Shown here: positions 1 to 7,913 of the stretch, piece by piece
How positions within the stretch are numbered: the first letter of the stretch is position 1
How the letters are laid out: each line of letters opens with the position of its first letter
NCBI GenBank assembly: GCA_028690665.1
Contig: JAQVAV010000008.1
Coordinates: 49,273 to 113,272 of the forward strand
Direction of reading: 5' to 3'
DNA: 64,000 bases
Source of the DNA: Paludibacter sp.
Lineage (GTDB): Bacteria > Bacteroidota > Bacteroidia > Bacteroidales > Paludibacteraceae
Program-made: the position numbers and the translations under genes
The notes under the pieces: generated by a model
Databases searched by the model: none
Told to the model about the DNA's origin: nothing
The model's input: the letters and a program-made list of their open reading frames with translations, nothing else

Positions 1-94
1 CGCCGCAACGAAACAGTAATATTGCATCAGGATGTTGTCCCTTAATTTCAAAATATTGTTTCATTAACGGGGTTTCTACTATATCATTTGCCAT
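1..94 (-). CDS. mutS: DNA mismatch repair ATPase MutS, N-terminal fragment (runs off the left edge)
   Basis: Only the first 31 codons lie in the window. The minus strand from the ATG at 94 reads MANDIVETP then [18 protein letters not shown], which matches the start of the MutS mismatch-binding domain I (family pattern [28 protein letters not shown]). A good Shine-Dalgarno-like AAAGGAG sits about 7 bases before the ATG and supports this start. MutS recognises mispaired bases and recruits MutL. The residue after LLFR is Cys where many MutS proteins have Val or Met; the rest of the gene, including the ATPase, is not visible. The recognition rests on a short stretch, but the stretch is highly characteristic. 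Confidence 0.85.
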   Translation of the reverse strand, partial: MANDIVETPLMKQYFEIKGQHPDAILLFRCG

Positions 95-196
95 TATTTG
101 CTCCTTTGTTTTGGAATTAAAAAATCAGAAAAACAGATGTAAAAATAAAAAGAAATAAACGCACAAAAAAATGGAACGAAAAATTCTTTTTAATTT

Positions 197-724
197 TTAA
201 AGTGATTTTACAAAGTCAGGGAGGTCGTTATAAATTGCGTCAGCAAGTTGAATAACTTTAAGATCAGGAGTTTTGCCTTTACTAAGAAAAACGGTTTTTA
301 CACCAAGATTTTTCCCGAATTGCAAGTCGGTTTGAGCATCGCCCACCATAACAGATTTTTTTAAATCAATATCCGGATATTCGTTCAATGCCAATTGTCC
401 CATACCCGGGGCTGGCTTGCGAAAAATGCTATTTTCAGTTTCCAGAGCAGGACAAAAATATATTTTATCGATGTGTCCTCCTTGGTTTTCAATTTGTTCC
501 AGCATGTATGTATGAATATCATTCAGATCTTCTGCCGAAAAAATTCCTTTCCCAATTCCCTGCTGATTTGTGACAATAAATATATAGTCATATTTTTTTG
601 ACAGCATCTCAATAGCCTCTATAACTTCGGGCAAAAATTCAAATTCATCCTTTTTTGTTACATAACCGCCAACAATTTGCCGGTTGATAACGCCATCTCT
701 ATCCAGAAACAAAGCACTTTTCAT
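197..724 (-). CDS. gmhB: D-glycero-D-manno-heptose 1,7-bisphosphate phosphatase (HAD superfamily)
   Basis: This 175-residue HAD phosphatase begins MKSALFLDRDGVIN, carrying the DxD nucleophile and acid pair, and later has FIVTNQQGIGKG (motif II) and MVGDAQTDLQFG (motif III/IV). Those are the signatures of GmhB/histidinol-phosphatase-like enzymes, which remove the C7 phosphate from heptose 1,7-bisphosphate in the cytoplasm. A GTG at 733 would add three residues but overlaps the stop of hddC; the ATG at 724 matches the usual family start, so it is preferred. It is the last gene of the heptose operon, 5 bp after hddC. The gmhA, hddA and hddC neighbours make the heptose assignment firm over histidinol-phosphate phosphatase. 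Confidence 0.88.
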   Translation of the reverse strand: MKSALFLDRDGVINRQIVGGYVTKKDEFEFLPEVIEAIEMLSKKYDYIFIVTNQQGIGKGIFSAEDLNDIHTYMLEQIENQGGHIDKIYFCPALETENSIFRKPAPGMGQLALNEYPDIDLKKSVMVGDAQTDLQFGKNLGVKTVFLSKGKTPDLKVIQLADAIYNDLPDFVKSL

Positions 725-729
725 AAGGT

Positions 730-1428
730 TCACAGATTTTTGAATTCCTCCTGAGCCCGAAAATAATCTTCAGGGACTCCGATATCAATAAAATAAGATT
801 GGAACCCAAGTCCGTAAACCGGATATTTATCGTATACAGCCTCTAACACCTCTTTTTCAAATGAAAATTTCTCCGGCAAATCCAATCCGGCAAACCATTT
901 TTTGTTGATACAATAAATTCCGCCATTGATCAAACCTTTCCCCTGCACTTCATTTTTTTCAGTAAATGCAATAATCTTTCCTGTTTCATCTGTTTTTACG
1001 GAACCATAGCGGGCAACATCATCTACTTCACGCAACGCTACGGAAAGAACAGACTGTTTTTCTTTATGAAATTCATTAAATTTTGAGAAATCGATGTCGA
1101 ACAGCGTGTCTCCGTTCAAAACCAAAACATTTTCGGATTGAATTTTTTCGAGCCCTAAAAGAATAGCACCTCCGGTTCCAAGCGGAGAAATTTCTTCCGA
1201 ATAAGTCAGTTTAATTCTTCCAAATTTATTCCAGTAATAGTTTTCAATTTTTTCGTGCAAATAACCTGTTGAAAGAACTACATGTTCGATGCCGGCATTT
1301 TGCAAACGTCGAAAAAGCCATGACAAGAAAGGCTCGCCATTCACAGGGGCCATAGGTTTGGGAACATCGCTCACGATGTGTTTTAGTCGTGTTCCGAATC
1401 CGCCTGCGAGTATGATAGCTTCTTTCAT
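730..1428 (-). CDS. hddC: D-glycero-alpha-D-manno-heptose 1-phosphate guanylyltransferase-like nucleotidyltransferase
   Basis: This 232-residue protein begins MKEAIILAGGFGTRL, the nucleotide-binding GxGTRL signature of sugar-1-phosphate nucleotidyltransferases, followed by the KPMAPVNGEPFLSWL segment and VLVLNGDTLFDIDF with the metal-binding Asp. HddC uses GTP to make GDP-D-glycero-alpha-D-manno-heptose, the donor for S-layer, capsule or other surface glycans. Sequence alone does not prove GTP specificity. The position between gmhA and gmhB and the presence of the HddA-type kinase argue for the GDP branch rather than the ADP-heptose branch, because no HldE-like bifunctional kinase/adenylyltransferase is seen here. 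Confidence 0.85.
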   Translation of the reverse strand: MKEAIILAGGFGTRLKHIVSDVPKPMAPVNGEPFLSWLFRRLQNAGIEHVVLSTGYLHEKIENYYWNKFGRIKLTYSEEISPLGTGGAILLGLEKIQSENVLVLNGDTLFDIDFSKFNEFHKEKQSVLSVALREVDDVARYGSVKTDETGKIIAFTEKNEVQGKGLINGGIYCINKKWFAGLDLPEKFSFEKEVLEAVYDKYPVYGLGFQSYFIDIGVPEDYFRAQEEFKNL

Positions 1429-1491
1429 GTGATTAAATATTTTATAATCAAGATATTAGACAACATACAAATGAGTTAACATGTCAATAAA

Positions 1492-2064
1492 TTAATGACC
1501 CGGAAAAATTTTAGCTTCAACTATTTCGCAAATAATATGTCCGACCATGATATGTGATTCCTGAATGCGAGGCGTGTCATCCGAAGGGATATTCAGCAAG
1601 ACATCAACCACATCTTTCATTTTACCACCGGTTGATCCGGTCATGGCGACCGTTTTCATTTTATTGTTGCGGGCTTCTTCAAAGGCATTCAATATATTCG
1701 TCGAATTTCCTGAGGTAGATAGCCCGATCAACACATCTCCTTCAAAGCCGGAACCTTTAATCATGCGTGCATATACGGCATTATAACCGTAATCGTTGGC
1801 TACGGCAGTCAGGTACGAAGTATTACAATGCAGTGCTTCTGCCGGTAGTGGGTCACGGTCGAAATAAAACCTTCCTGAAAGTTCTGCCGCCAAGTGTTGG
1901 GCGTCGGCAGCGCTTCCTCCATTACCACAGAATAAAATTTTGTGCCCATTTTTCAGCGCATTTACAAGCATATCAGCAACGGACTCAATTTTTTCCAATA
2001 ATACTTTGTCGTTTAATATCTTTTGTTTTACATCAATGCTGGATTGAATTCTGCTTTCTATCAT
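1492..2064 (-). CDS. gmhA: Sedoheptulose 7-phosphate isomerase (SIS domain)
   Basis: A 190-residue single SIS-domain protein. It contains CGNGGSAADAQHLAAELSGRF at about residues 45-65, the classic GmhA phosphate-sugar binding motif, and GLSTSGNSTNI at about residue 114. A pair of histidines (ESHIMVGH) near the C terminus matches the catalytic region. It converts sedoheptulose 7-phosphate to D-glycero-D-manno-heptose 7-phosphate, the first committed step of heptose nucleotide synthesis. Length is normal for the family. It lies 65 bp downstream of hddA and 63 bp upstream of hddC on the same strand, consistent with one operon. Confidence 0.92.
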   Translation of the reverse strand: MIESRIQSSIDVKQKILNDKVLLEKIESVADMLVNALKNGHKILFCGNGGSAADAQHLAAELSGRFYFDRDPLPAEALHCNTSYLTAVANDYGYNAVYARMIKGSGFEGDVLIGLSTSGNSTNILNAFEEARNNKMKTVAMTGSTGGKMKDVVDVLLNIPSDDTPRIQESHIMVGHIICEIVEAKIFPGH

Positions 2065-2129
2065 AATTCGTCTTTAATCTTGATTATATTGTCATCTAAT
2101 GTCTTGACTCTTGGTTCTAACCTCTAATA

Positions 2130-3155
2130 TTACATCGTCCATGTTTTCAAGCCTTCATTTGTAAATTCATATCGTTTGACCTGACCTCCGAATTTAGACA
2201 AAGCTTTTTCTACTTCGTAACGGGCAATGCCTGGACAATAAAAAGTCATAAATCCACCGCCACCAGCTCCGGAAACTTTTCCTCCGGTTGCTCCGGCTGC
2301 TGTTGCCGCGGCATAAATTTCGTCAAGTAAAGGATTCGTTATTCCCTTGGTCATTTGCTTTTTATACTGCCAGCCGAAGTCCAGGATTTTACCCATTTCG
2401 TCTATTTCTCCTTTCAGAATAGCTTCTTTCATCCAGACGGACTGCTCTTTAAGCCTGTGCATGGCTTCTATCGAGGTTTCGTTTTTTTTGACCACGTTTT
2501 TTGTTTGTTCCTCGATAATTTTGGCCGATTGTCGGCTTGTCTTCGTATAATAAAGCACGAGGTTATGAGCCAGTTCATCCTGAAATCGCTGACGGACTCT
2601 TAACGGATTTACAATTACTTTTTCGTCCTTGTAAAATTCCATAAAATTAATTCCGCCGAAAGTAGCTGCATACTGATCCTGTTTTCCTCCTGCCATTTGG
2701 AGGTCTTTCCGTTCGATGCAGTAAGCTAAATGCGCAATATCGTATTCGCCAAGCGGCAATTTAAGCCATTCAACAAAAGCGCCGACAATAGAAACCATAA
2801 GCGTGGAAGATGTTCCGAGCCCGGAACCTGCCGGAGCATCCACGTGCGACGAAATACGGAACGAGAGCGGCTTACCTCCGTTATAATCTTTTACAATCCG
2901 ATTGTAAACACCTTTGTGTAAAATAAAAGCACCGTCTGTGTCTAATTCACTGACGGACTCATGCTCTTCTGCAACATCCATGTCCGGTAACAAAAAGCTG
3001 ATTTTGTTGTCGTCGGTTGGTTCAATGGTAGTGTAAGCATACATGTTTATAGTGGCGTTCAGGATAGCTCCCCCGAATAAATCAGAATAAGGAGAAACAT
3101 CGGTTCCTCCTCCCGCCAAACCAAGACGTAACGGCGCTTTACTGCGAATAATCAT
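2130..3155 (-). CDS. hddA: D-glycero-alpha-D-manno-heptose 7-phosphate kinase (GHMP kinase)
   Basis: A 341-residue GHMP kinase. MIIRSKAPLRLGLAGGGTDVSPY is the usual N terminus of the HddA/fucokinase-like branch; PAGSGLGTSSTLMVS at about residues 110-124 is the ATP-binding glycine-rich loop, and GGKVSGAGGGGFMTFY near residue 295 is the third GHMP motif. HddA phosphorylates C1 of D,D-heptose 7-phosphate in the alpha configuration, which commits the sugar to the GDP-activated route. It starts 19 bp after the end of the glycosyltransferase gene, so the two are probably co-transcribed. Confidence 0.9.
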   Translation of the reverse strand: MIIRSKAPLRLGLAGGGTDVSPYSDLFGGAILNATINMYAYTTIEPTDDNKISFLLPDMDVAEEHESVSELDTDGAFILHKGVYNRIVKDYNGGKPLSFRISSHVDAPAGSGLGTSSTLMVSIVGAFVEWLKLPLGEYDIAHLAYCIERKDLQMAGGKQDQYAATFGGINFMEFYKDEKVIVNPLRVRQRFQDELAHNLVLYYTKTSRQSAKIIEEQTKNVVKKNETSIEAMHRLKEQSVWMKEAILKGEIDEMGKILDFGWQYKKQMTKGITNPLLDEIYAAATAAGATGGKVSGAGGGGFMTFYCPGIARYEVEKALSKFGGQVKRYEFTNEGLKTWTM

Positions 3156-3174
3156 AATATCTTTTAATAAAATC

Positions 3175-4302
3175 TTATTGTTTCAACAAATTTTGAATGG
3201 CTTCGGTCATTTTTTTCCAGGAATACTTTTCTTTTTCGACTTTTATTCCTTCGGCAAAAGCATCCTGTAAATTATCATTGAAAAATGCAACAAGTGCATC
3301 TGCAATTTCATGTTCATTTGGCTCTACAACATAACCTACTTTCCCGTTCGGAATAATCTCTGCCAAACCGCCGACATTGGTTACCAGCATTGGTTTTTCG
3401 AAATGATAGGCAATTTGCGTAACACCACTTTGCGTGGCCGATTTATACGGTTGTACAATGATATCCGCAGCGCTAAAATAATTCCGCACTTCACTGTCCG
3501 GAATAAAGTCGTTGTGCCAGATCACTTTTCCCTTGAGTCCGAGTTGTTCTTCCAGTTGGAAGTACTGTTCTGAATTATTGTAAAATTCCCCGGCTACCAG
3601 TAGTTTGACATTCATTTCCCGGAAACGGGAATCAGCATAAGCTTTCAGTAATAAATCCAGTCCTTTATAATCGCGGATAAAACCAAAAAACAACATATAT
3701 CGTGTTTGTTCATCCAATCCTAATTGTTGGAGAGCTTTTTCCCTTTCCGGCTTTTCTCCAAAATTATCATAAAGCGGATGAGGACAAAATACTTTCGGTT
3801 TCTTTTTATCAAAAATTTCAACATCTGCCAAAACGGATCTGGACATAGCTACAAATCCATCGACCGATCCAGTGAAATAGGAGGCAAATATTTTGTCGGC
3901 TAAACGTTTTTCATGCGGAATGATATTATCTAAAATGGAAATGACTTTTGTTTTTTTGTTTCTCCCGATAACTCTGGCAATTGTTCCCAAGCAGGGAGCC
4001 ATAAACGGCAACCAGAATTTTATCAGCACTAAATCCGGTCGTTTTTTTGAAATTTCTTTTCCAACACTTAACCAATTGAACGGATTGACTGAATTTACAC
4101 GCCTTTTTATTTTTAAATCTGTAGGAGCTGCATCCGATGAATACTGGGTTTTTCCCGGAAAAAGGAAAGATGGATATTGTAATGTAAATGTATATATCTC
4201 AACATCATGCCCCTGTTGCTGATATTCGCGGGCAATTCTTTCATTATAGGCTGAAAGACCTCCACGATACGGGTATGCTGTTCCTACGATAATGACTTTC
4301 AT
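3175..4302 (-). CDS. Family 4 glycosyltransferase (GT-B fold)
   Basis: A 375-residue cytoplasmic GT4-type glycosyltransferase. The N-terminal half has the GGLSAYNERIAREYQQQGHDVEIYT pattern of a GT-B acceptor domain. The C-terminal half has LLFFGFIRDYKGLDLLLKAYA and then a PYKSATQSGVTQIAYHFEKPMLVTNVGGLAEII region, equivalent to the E-x7-E donor site; the first Glu position appears replaced by the SATQSG sequence. It is the first gene of the heptose operon, so it may transfer the GDP-heptose made by its neighbours or build an adjacent part of the same surface glycan. Acceptor and donor cannot be read from sequence. Confidence 0.82.
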   Translation of the reverse strand: MKVIIVGTAYPYRGGLSAYNERIAREYQQQGHDVEIYTFTLQYPSFLFPGKTQYSSDAAPTDLKIKRRVNSVNPFNWLSVGKEISKKRPDLVLIKFWLPFMAPCLGTIARVIGRNKKTKVISILDNIIPHEKRLADKIFASYFTGSVDGFVAMSRSVLADVEIFDKKKPKVFCPHPLYDNFGEKPEREKALQQLGLDEQTRYMLFFGFIRDYKGLDLLLKAYADSRFREMNVKLLVAGEFYNNSEQYFQLEEQLGLKGKVIWHNDFIPDSEVRNYFSAADIIVQPYKSATQSGVTQIAYHFEKPMLVTNVGGLAEIIPNGKVGYVVEPNEHEIADALVAFFNDNLQDAFAEGIKVEKEKYSWKKMTEAIQNLLKQ

Positions 4303-4722
4303 GTGGCTAAATTAGTTTTATAGTCTATAGTGATTTTATAGAGTCAAACCGGTTCATTAGTTCATTTATTTGTTTATATAGCTCACAAGGAAACGGATAA
4401 TTGGGAATGAGCATCTTAGCTCTTTAAACCGCCCTATTAGAAAGGTTTAGTGGAACTTCTTCCGTTCCACGGGTTACCCATAAATTTCCATTTGCTTTTC
4501 TATTCTGATCAGGCTATTTTTACAAACATGCAAATGTACAAAATAAATCAGAGTTAGTATGTTCACACAATCGTTTCATCTTAATTATAGCAGCACAGCC
4601 AATGCTGAACAAGTTTAAATTGTCTTTATTTTCAATTTTTTACACAAATTATTTTATTAGTCGCTGAAAAATCATTTAATTTGTGCTCCGAAAATCATGA
4701 AACAAAATAAATTCAAATTGTA
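4303..4722. other. 420-bp intergenic region between divergent genes, with a hairpin and a possible promoter
   Basis: No open frame of note. On the minus strand CAAATGTA at 4531-4538 reads TACATTTG, a match to the Bacteroidota -7 box TAnnTTTG, which could drive the heptose operon with a leader of about 220 nt. The hairpin at 4450-4470 would fall inside that leader. No matching -33 TTTG was found at the ideal spacing, so the promoter is weakly supported. Confidence 0.4.
4450..4470. repeat. Short inverted repeat (GTGGAAC, 7-nt loop, GTTCCAC)
   Basis: GTGGAAC at 4450-4456 is the exact reverse complement of GTTCCAC at 4464-4470. It is not followed by a T run on either strand, so it does not look like an intrinsic terminator. 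The surrounding bases (GGTTTAG before, GGGTTACC after) are richer in G and C than the flanks. It may be a remnant of a REP-like palindromic element or a structured leader. Confidence 0.5.
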
Positions 4723-4893
4723 ATGAAAACTCTTTTGAAATATCTCGGTGCAATTATGATCCTAATTGGGGTAGCAATTCTTGCAGTCTATTTTTTTAAA
4801 CAGGAAAGTTCTAATACATATCTTGCATCTGCAGGAGGTATCATGATTGTGGGCTTTCTTTCGCACATTATTATCAATAAAAATCTGCAATAA
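4723..4893 (+). CDS. Small two-helix membrane protein, conserved-hypothetical type
   Basis: A 56-codon frame from the ATG at 4723 to TAA at 4891-4893. The product has two hydrophobic segments, YLGAIMILIGVAILAVYFF (about residues 7-25) and ASAGGIMIVGFLSHIIIN (about 36-53), joined by a short polar loop, KQESSNTYL. The lysine-rich start MKTLLK and the glycine-spaced helices suggest a small inner-membrane protein of a kind common in Bacteroidales genomes. Function is unknown. It is followed within 30 bp by a terminator hairpin, which supports a real, separately ended transcript. Confidence 0.65.
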   Translation: MKTLLKYLGAIMILIGVAILAVYFFKQESSNTYLASAGGIMIVGFLSHIIINKNLQ

Positions 4894-4918
4894 GGAGTTT
4901 CCGGAAATGACGATATTT

Positions 4919-4952
4919 AAAAGCCGGTCATGAAAATATGAACCGGCTTTAT
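4919..4952. terminator. Bidirectional intrinsic terminator
   Basis: AAAGCCGGT at about 4920-4928 pairs with ACCGGCTTT at 4942-4950 around a loop of about 13 nt. It lies between the convergent ends of the small membrane protein gene and the topoisomerase gene and can serve both. Confidence 0.8.
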
Positions 4953-4970
4953 GTTTTTGCATTTTATATT

Positions 4971-7742
4971 TTATTCTGATTCCTCGCCAAACAAATTTAA
5001 CTGTCCGGTAAGATCATCAATTATCTTCCGGTGATCGATAATATCTTCATCTGAATTTTTATTTTTATCTGGTTTCTTTTCCGACTCAGGTTCATCAAAC
5101 TCCCCCGGCTCTGATTCTTCATCAGCTTCTCCTCCTTCCCGATTGTTATCTTCCGTTTTTGCTTTTTGTTTTACAGGTTCAAGTTCGTTGATTGTTTCTA
5201 CTTCAAAAGTAGTCAACCGTTTCCCTTTTGCTTTATAACTTTTAATGCCAATAAAATCAGCAGCATCAATTTCGATCGGTTCGCGATAGGCATCGTTTCC
5301 TCCACATACAACTTCGATACGGGGATAGTCGACATCAGTCAGCAACATCAGTTTTGATTCCGGATTTTCCCCCAGAACGGTCTGAACTTTTGTTGATGTT
5401 TCAAGCTGGAAACGTTTCAGATAATAGAATCCCTGATCGGCATCCCAAAGTGCCAAAGTCCATACTTTATCCGCATCAAATTTTTCAATCACCATTATGT
5501 CTTTTTCGTAATGGTTACTCAAATCGAAATTAGAGCAATAATAATCTCCTTTTGACGAGATAATCAGAATCATATCCTCGCTGAGAAACTCTCCCAGGTA
5601 TTCTCCCCGATTATCATAATTCAGGCGCAAAACATCCCGGTCGAACCATACTTCGCGACCACCAAGCGTAGAACCTCCTTTTTGTTTCAGGGTAATTTTG
5701 TGCACGTCGTTTTTGGTCAGGATATTTCCCATGGATTGACGTCCTTTGATGGCAATGTCACTGAAATCTTTTTCGAATACTAATTTATTCAGGCGGGGCT
5801 TTGGTTTTAATGTGACACGGATAACTTCTGCTTCTGCATTCGGGTTAGCCGTGAAATAAATAACCCTCGAACCTGAATTTCCCTGAGTTATGTCATACTC
5901 CTTATCCCGCGTAATTCCGTTTACGGCAAAGCGTTTTATGTAATATGCGCCAGCTTTTCCATCCCGATAAATCACATTGTATATAGTGCGTTTATCGTTC
6001 TTTTTAAAGACATTCAGATATAAAATATTTTTCCCGACAAAGAGCTTATCCTGAACTTTTACAATCTTGTATTTTCCGTCCTTGTAAAAAATTATAACAT
6101 CATCAATATCCGAACAATTGCATATAAAGTCGTCTTTCCGCAGTGATGTTCCGATAAAGCCTTCTTCATAATTAGCATAAAGCTTTTCGTTCGCTTCCAC
6201 CACTTTGGCAGCTACAATAGTTTCGAAATTTCGAATTTCCGTACGGCGAGGGTAATCTTTTCCGTACTTGTTTTTCAAATTTTCGAACCAGAAAATGGTA
6301 TAATCCACCAAATGATTCAATTCGTAATCAACTTCTTCTATTTTCTTTTCAAGCGCTGCAATGGTGTCATTTGCTTTATCGGAATCAAATTTAGTAATGC
6401 GCATCATTTTTATTTCGAGAAGTTTCAGAATATCTTCACGAATAACTTCACGAATAAAAGATGGCTTGAACGGCTCTAACCGCTTATCGATGTGTGCCAC
6501 CACTTCATCCTGCGATGTACTATCTTCAAATCCTTTGTCTTTGTAGATTCTGTTTTCAATGAAAATTTTTTCCAAAGAAGTGAAGAACAGCTGTTCTAAA
6601 AGTTCCGATTTTTGAATTTCGAGTTCTGCTTGCAGTAAATCTTTCGTATGACCGACACTAATACGCAGTAATTCACTGACGCCCATAAAACGCGGTTTTT
6701 TGTCATGGATAACGCAGCAATTGGGCGAGATACTGATTTCGCAATCAGTAAAAGCGTATAGTGCATCAATGGTTTTATCCGACGATACTCCGGGTTGAAG
6801 TTGTATCTGAATTTCTACATTGGCCGATGTGTTGTCGTCTACCTTCCGGATTTTAATTTTTCCTTTATCATTGGCTTTAATAATCGATTCGATAAGTTTG
6901 GACGTATTGGTTCCAAACGGAATTTCGCTGATTACTAAGTTTTTATTGTCTATTTTGCTGATTTTCGCACGAATTTTTACACTGCCGCCACGTTCTCCAT
7001 CGTTATATTTCGAAACATCAATGGAGCCTCCGGTCTGAAAATCAGGATATAATTGAAATTTTTCACCTTTCAGGTAAGCAACACTGGCTTCGCATAACTC
7101 ATTGAAATTGTGTGGTAAAATTTTAGAATTTAAACCCACAGCAATCCCTTCGACTCCCTGCGTCAACAACAATGGAAATTTTACGGGCAAGGCAACCGGT
7201 TCTTTGTTTCTGCCGTCATAAGATGCTTTCCATTCAGTTGTTTTCGGATTAAAAACTGTTTCGAGTGCAAATTTTGATAAACGGGCTTCTATGTAACGAG
7301 GTGCGGCAGCCCCATCCCCGGTAAGAATATTTCCCCAGTTCCCCTGACAATCAACGAGCAAGTCTTTCTGTCCGAGTTGTACTAAAGCATCGCCGATAGA
7401 AGCATCGCCGTGTGGATGAAACTGCATGGTATGTCCTACAATGTTGGCTACTTTGTTATAGCGACCATCATCGAGCCGTTTCATGGAATGCAGAATACGG
7501 CGCTGAACCGGTTTTAGTCCATCGTAAATATCAGGTACAGCACGTTCAAGTATTACATACGAAGCATAATCCAGAAACCAATTCTGGTACATTCCCGAAA
7601 GGTGATGCTTCACCGTACTGTCATTAATTTTAGGTACTTTATAGTTAGAGTGGCCTGCGGGAGATGAGTCGTCGGCCGTATCCTCAGCTCCCGTTATTTC
7701 GTCCTTTTCGTTTTCAGCGTCTAAAATTTCGTCGTTACTCAT
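4971..7742 (-). CDS. parC: Type IIA topoisomerase subunit A (topoisomerase IV ParC / gyrase A family)
   Basis: A 923-residue type IIA topoisomerase breakage-reunion subunit. After an acidic N-terminal tail of about 40 residues come ILERAVPDIYDGLKPVQRRILHSM and HTMQFHPHGDASIGDALV. The catalytic tyrosine is in AAAPRYIEARLS at about residue 150, the position that attacks DNA. A GyrA-type C-terminal beta-pinwheel follows from about residue 530 to 830. The tail is long and acidic (many E and D plus KKPDKNKN). The divergent GyrA-box region and the Bacteroidota habit of annotating this longer form as topoisomerase IV A favour ParC over GyrA. The partner subunit is not in the window. A Bacteroidota -7 box lies about 57 bp upstream. 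Confidence 0.78.
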   Translation of the reverse strand: MSNDEILDAENEKDEITGAEDTADDSSPAGHSNYKVPKINDSTVKHHLSGMYQNWFLDYASYVILERAVPDIYDGLKPVQRRILHSMKRLDDGRYNKVANIVGHTMQFHPHGDASIGDALVQLGQKDLLVDCQGNWGNILTGDGAAAPRYIEARLSKFALETVFNPKTTEWKASYDGRNKEPVALPVKFPLLLTQGVEGIAVGLNSKILPHNFNELCEASVAYLKGEKFQLYPDFQTGGSIDVSKYNDGERGGSVKIRAKISKIDNKNLVISEIPFGTNTSKLIESIIKANDKGKIKIRKVDDNTSANVEIQIQLQPGVSSDKTIDALYAFTDCEISISPNCCVIHDKKPRFMGVSELLRISVGHTKDLLQAELEIQKSELLEQLFFTSLEKIFIENRIYKDKGFEDSTSQDEVVAHIDKRLEPFKPSFIREVIREDILKLLEIKMMRITKFDSDKANDTIAALEKKIEEVDYELNHLVDYTIFWFENLKNKYGKDYPRRTEIRNFETIVAAKVVEANEKLYANYEEGFIGTSLRKDDFICNCSDIDDVIIFYKDGKYKIVKVQDKLFVGKNILYLNVFKKNDKRTIYNVIYRDGKAGAYYIKRFAVNGITRDKEYDITQGNSGSRVIYFTANPNAEAEVIRVTLKPKPRLNKLVFEKDFSDIAIKGRQSMGNILTKNDVHKITLKQKGGSTLGGREVWFDRDVLRLNYDNRGEYLGEFLSEDMILIISSKGDYYCSNFDLSNHYEKDIMVIEKFDADKVWTLALWDADQGFYYLKRFQLETSTKVQTVLGENPESKLMLLTDVDYPRIEVVCGGNDAYREPIEIDAADFIGIKSYKAKGKRLTTFEVETINELEPVKQKAKTEDNNREGGEADEESEPGEFDEPESEKKPDKNKNSDEDIIDHRKIIDDLTGQLNLFGEESE

Positions 7743-7798
7743 ATATGGAAAGTATTATTTTAAAGCCTTTTATCACTCTTATTTTTTTATTGTAATCA

Positions 7799-7806
7799 CA
7801 AAAATA
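7799..7806 (-). promoter_or_regulatory. Candidate -7 box for the topoisomerase gene
   Basis: CAAAAATA on the plus strand is TATTTTTG on the minus strand, matching TAnnTTTG. It is about 57 bp upstream of the start codon and lies 12 bp from the oppositely oriented box for glyS, so the two promoters are nearly back to back. Confidence 0.5.
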
Positions 7807-7818
7807 CAAAAAAATCAG

Positions 7819-7826
7819 TAACTTTG
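7819..7826 (+). promoter_or_regulatory. Candidate -7 box for glycyl-tRNA synthetase
   Basis: TAACTTTG matches the Bacteroidota -7 consensus TAnnTTTG exactly and is 88 bp before the glyS start. No perfect -33 TTTG is present at 19-21 bp spacing. Confidence 0.55.
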
Positions 7827-7913
7827 CATTTCTTTTTCAGAACTGTAGAAAAGTAATATTTTAATAGCAATTCTACGATTGTTTTGCTAATAATATAAAT
7901 CGTAAATAGATAT

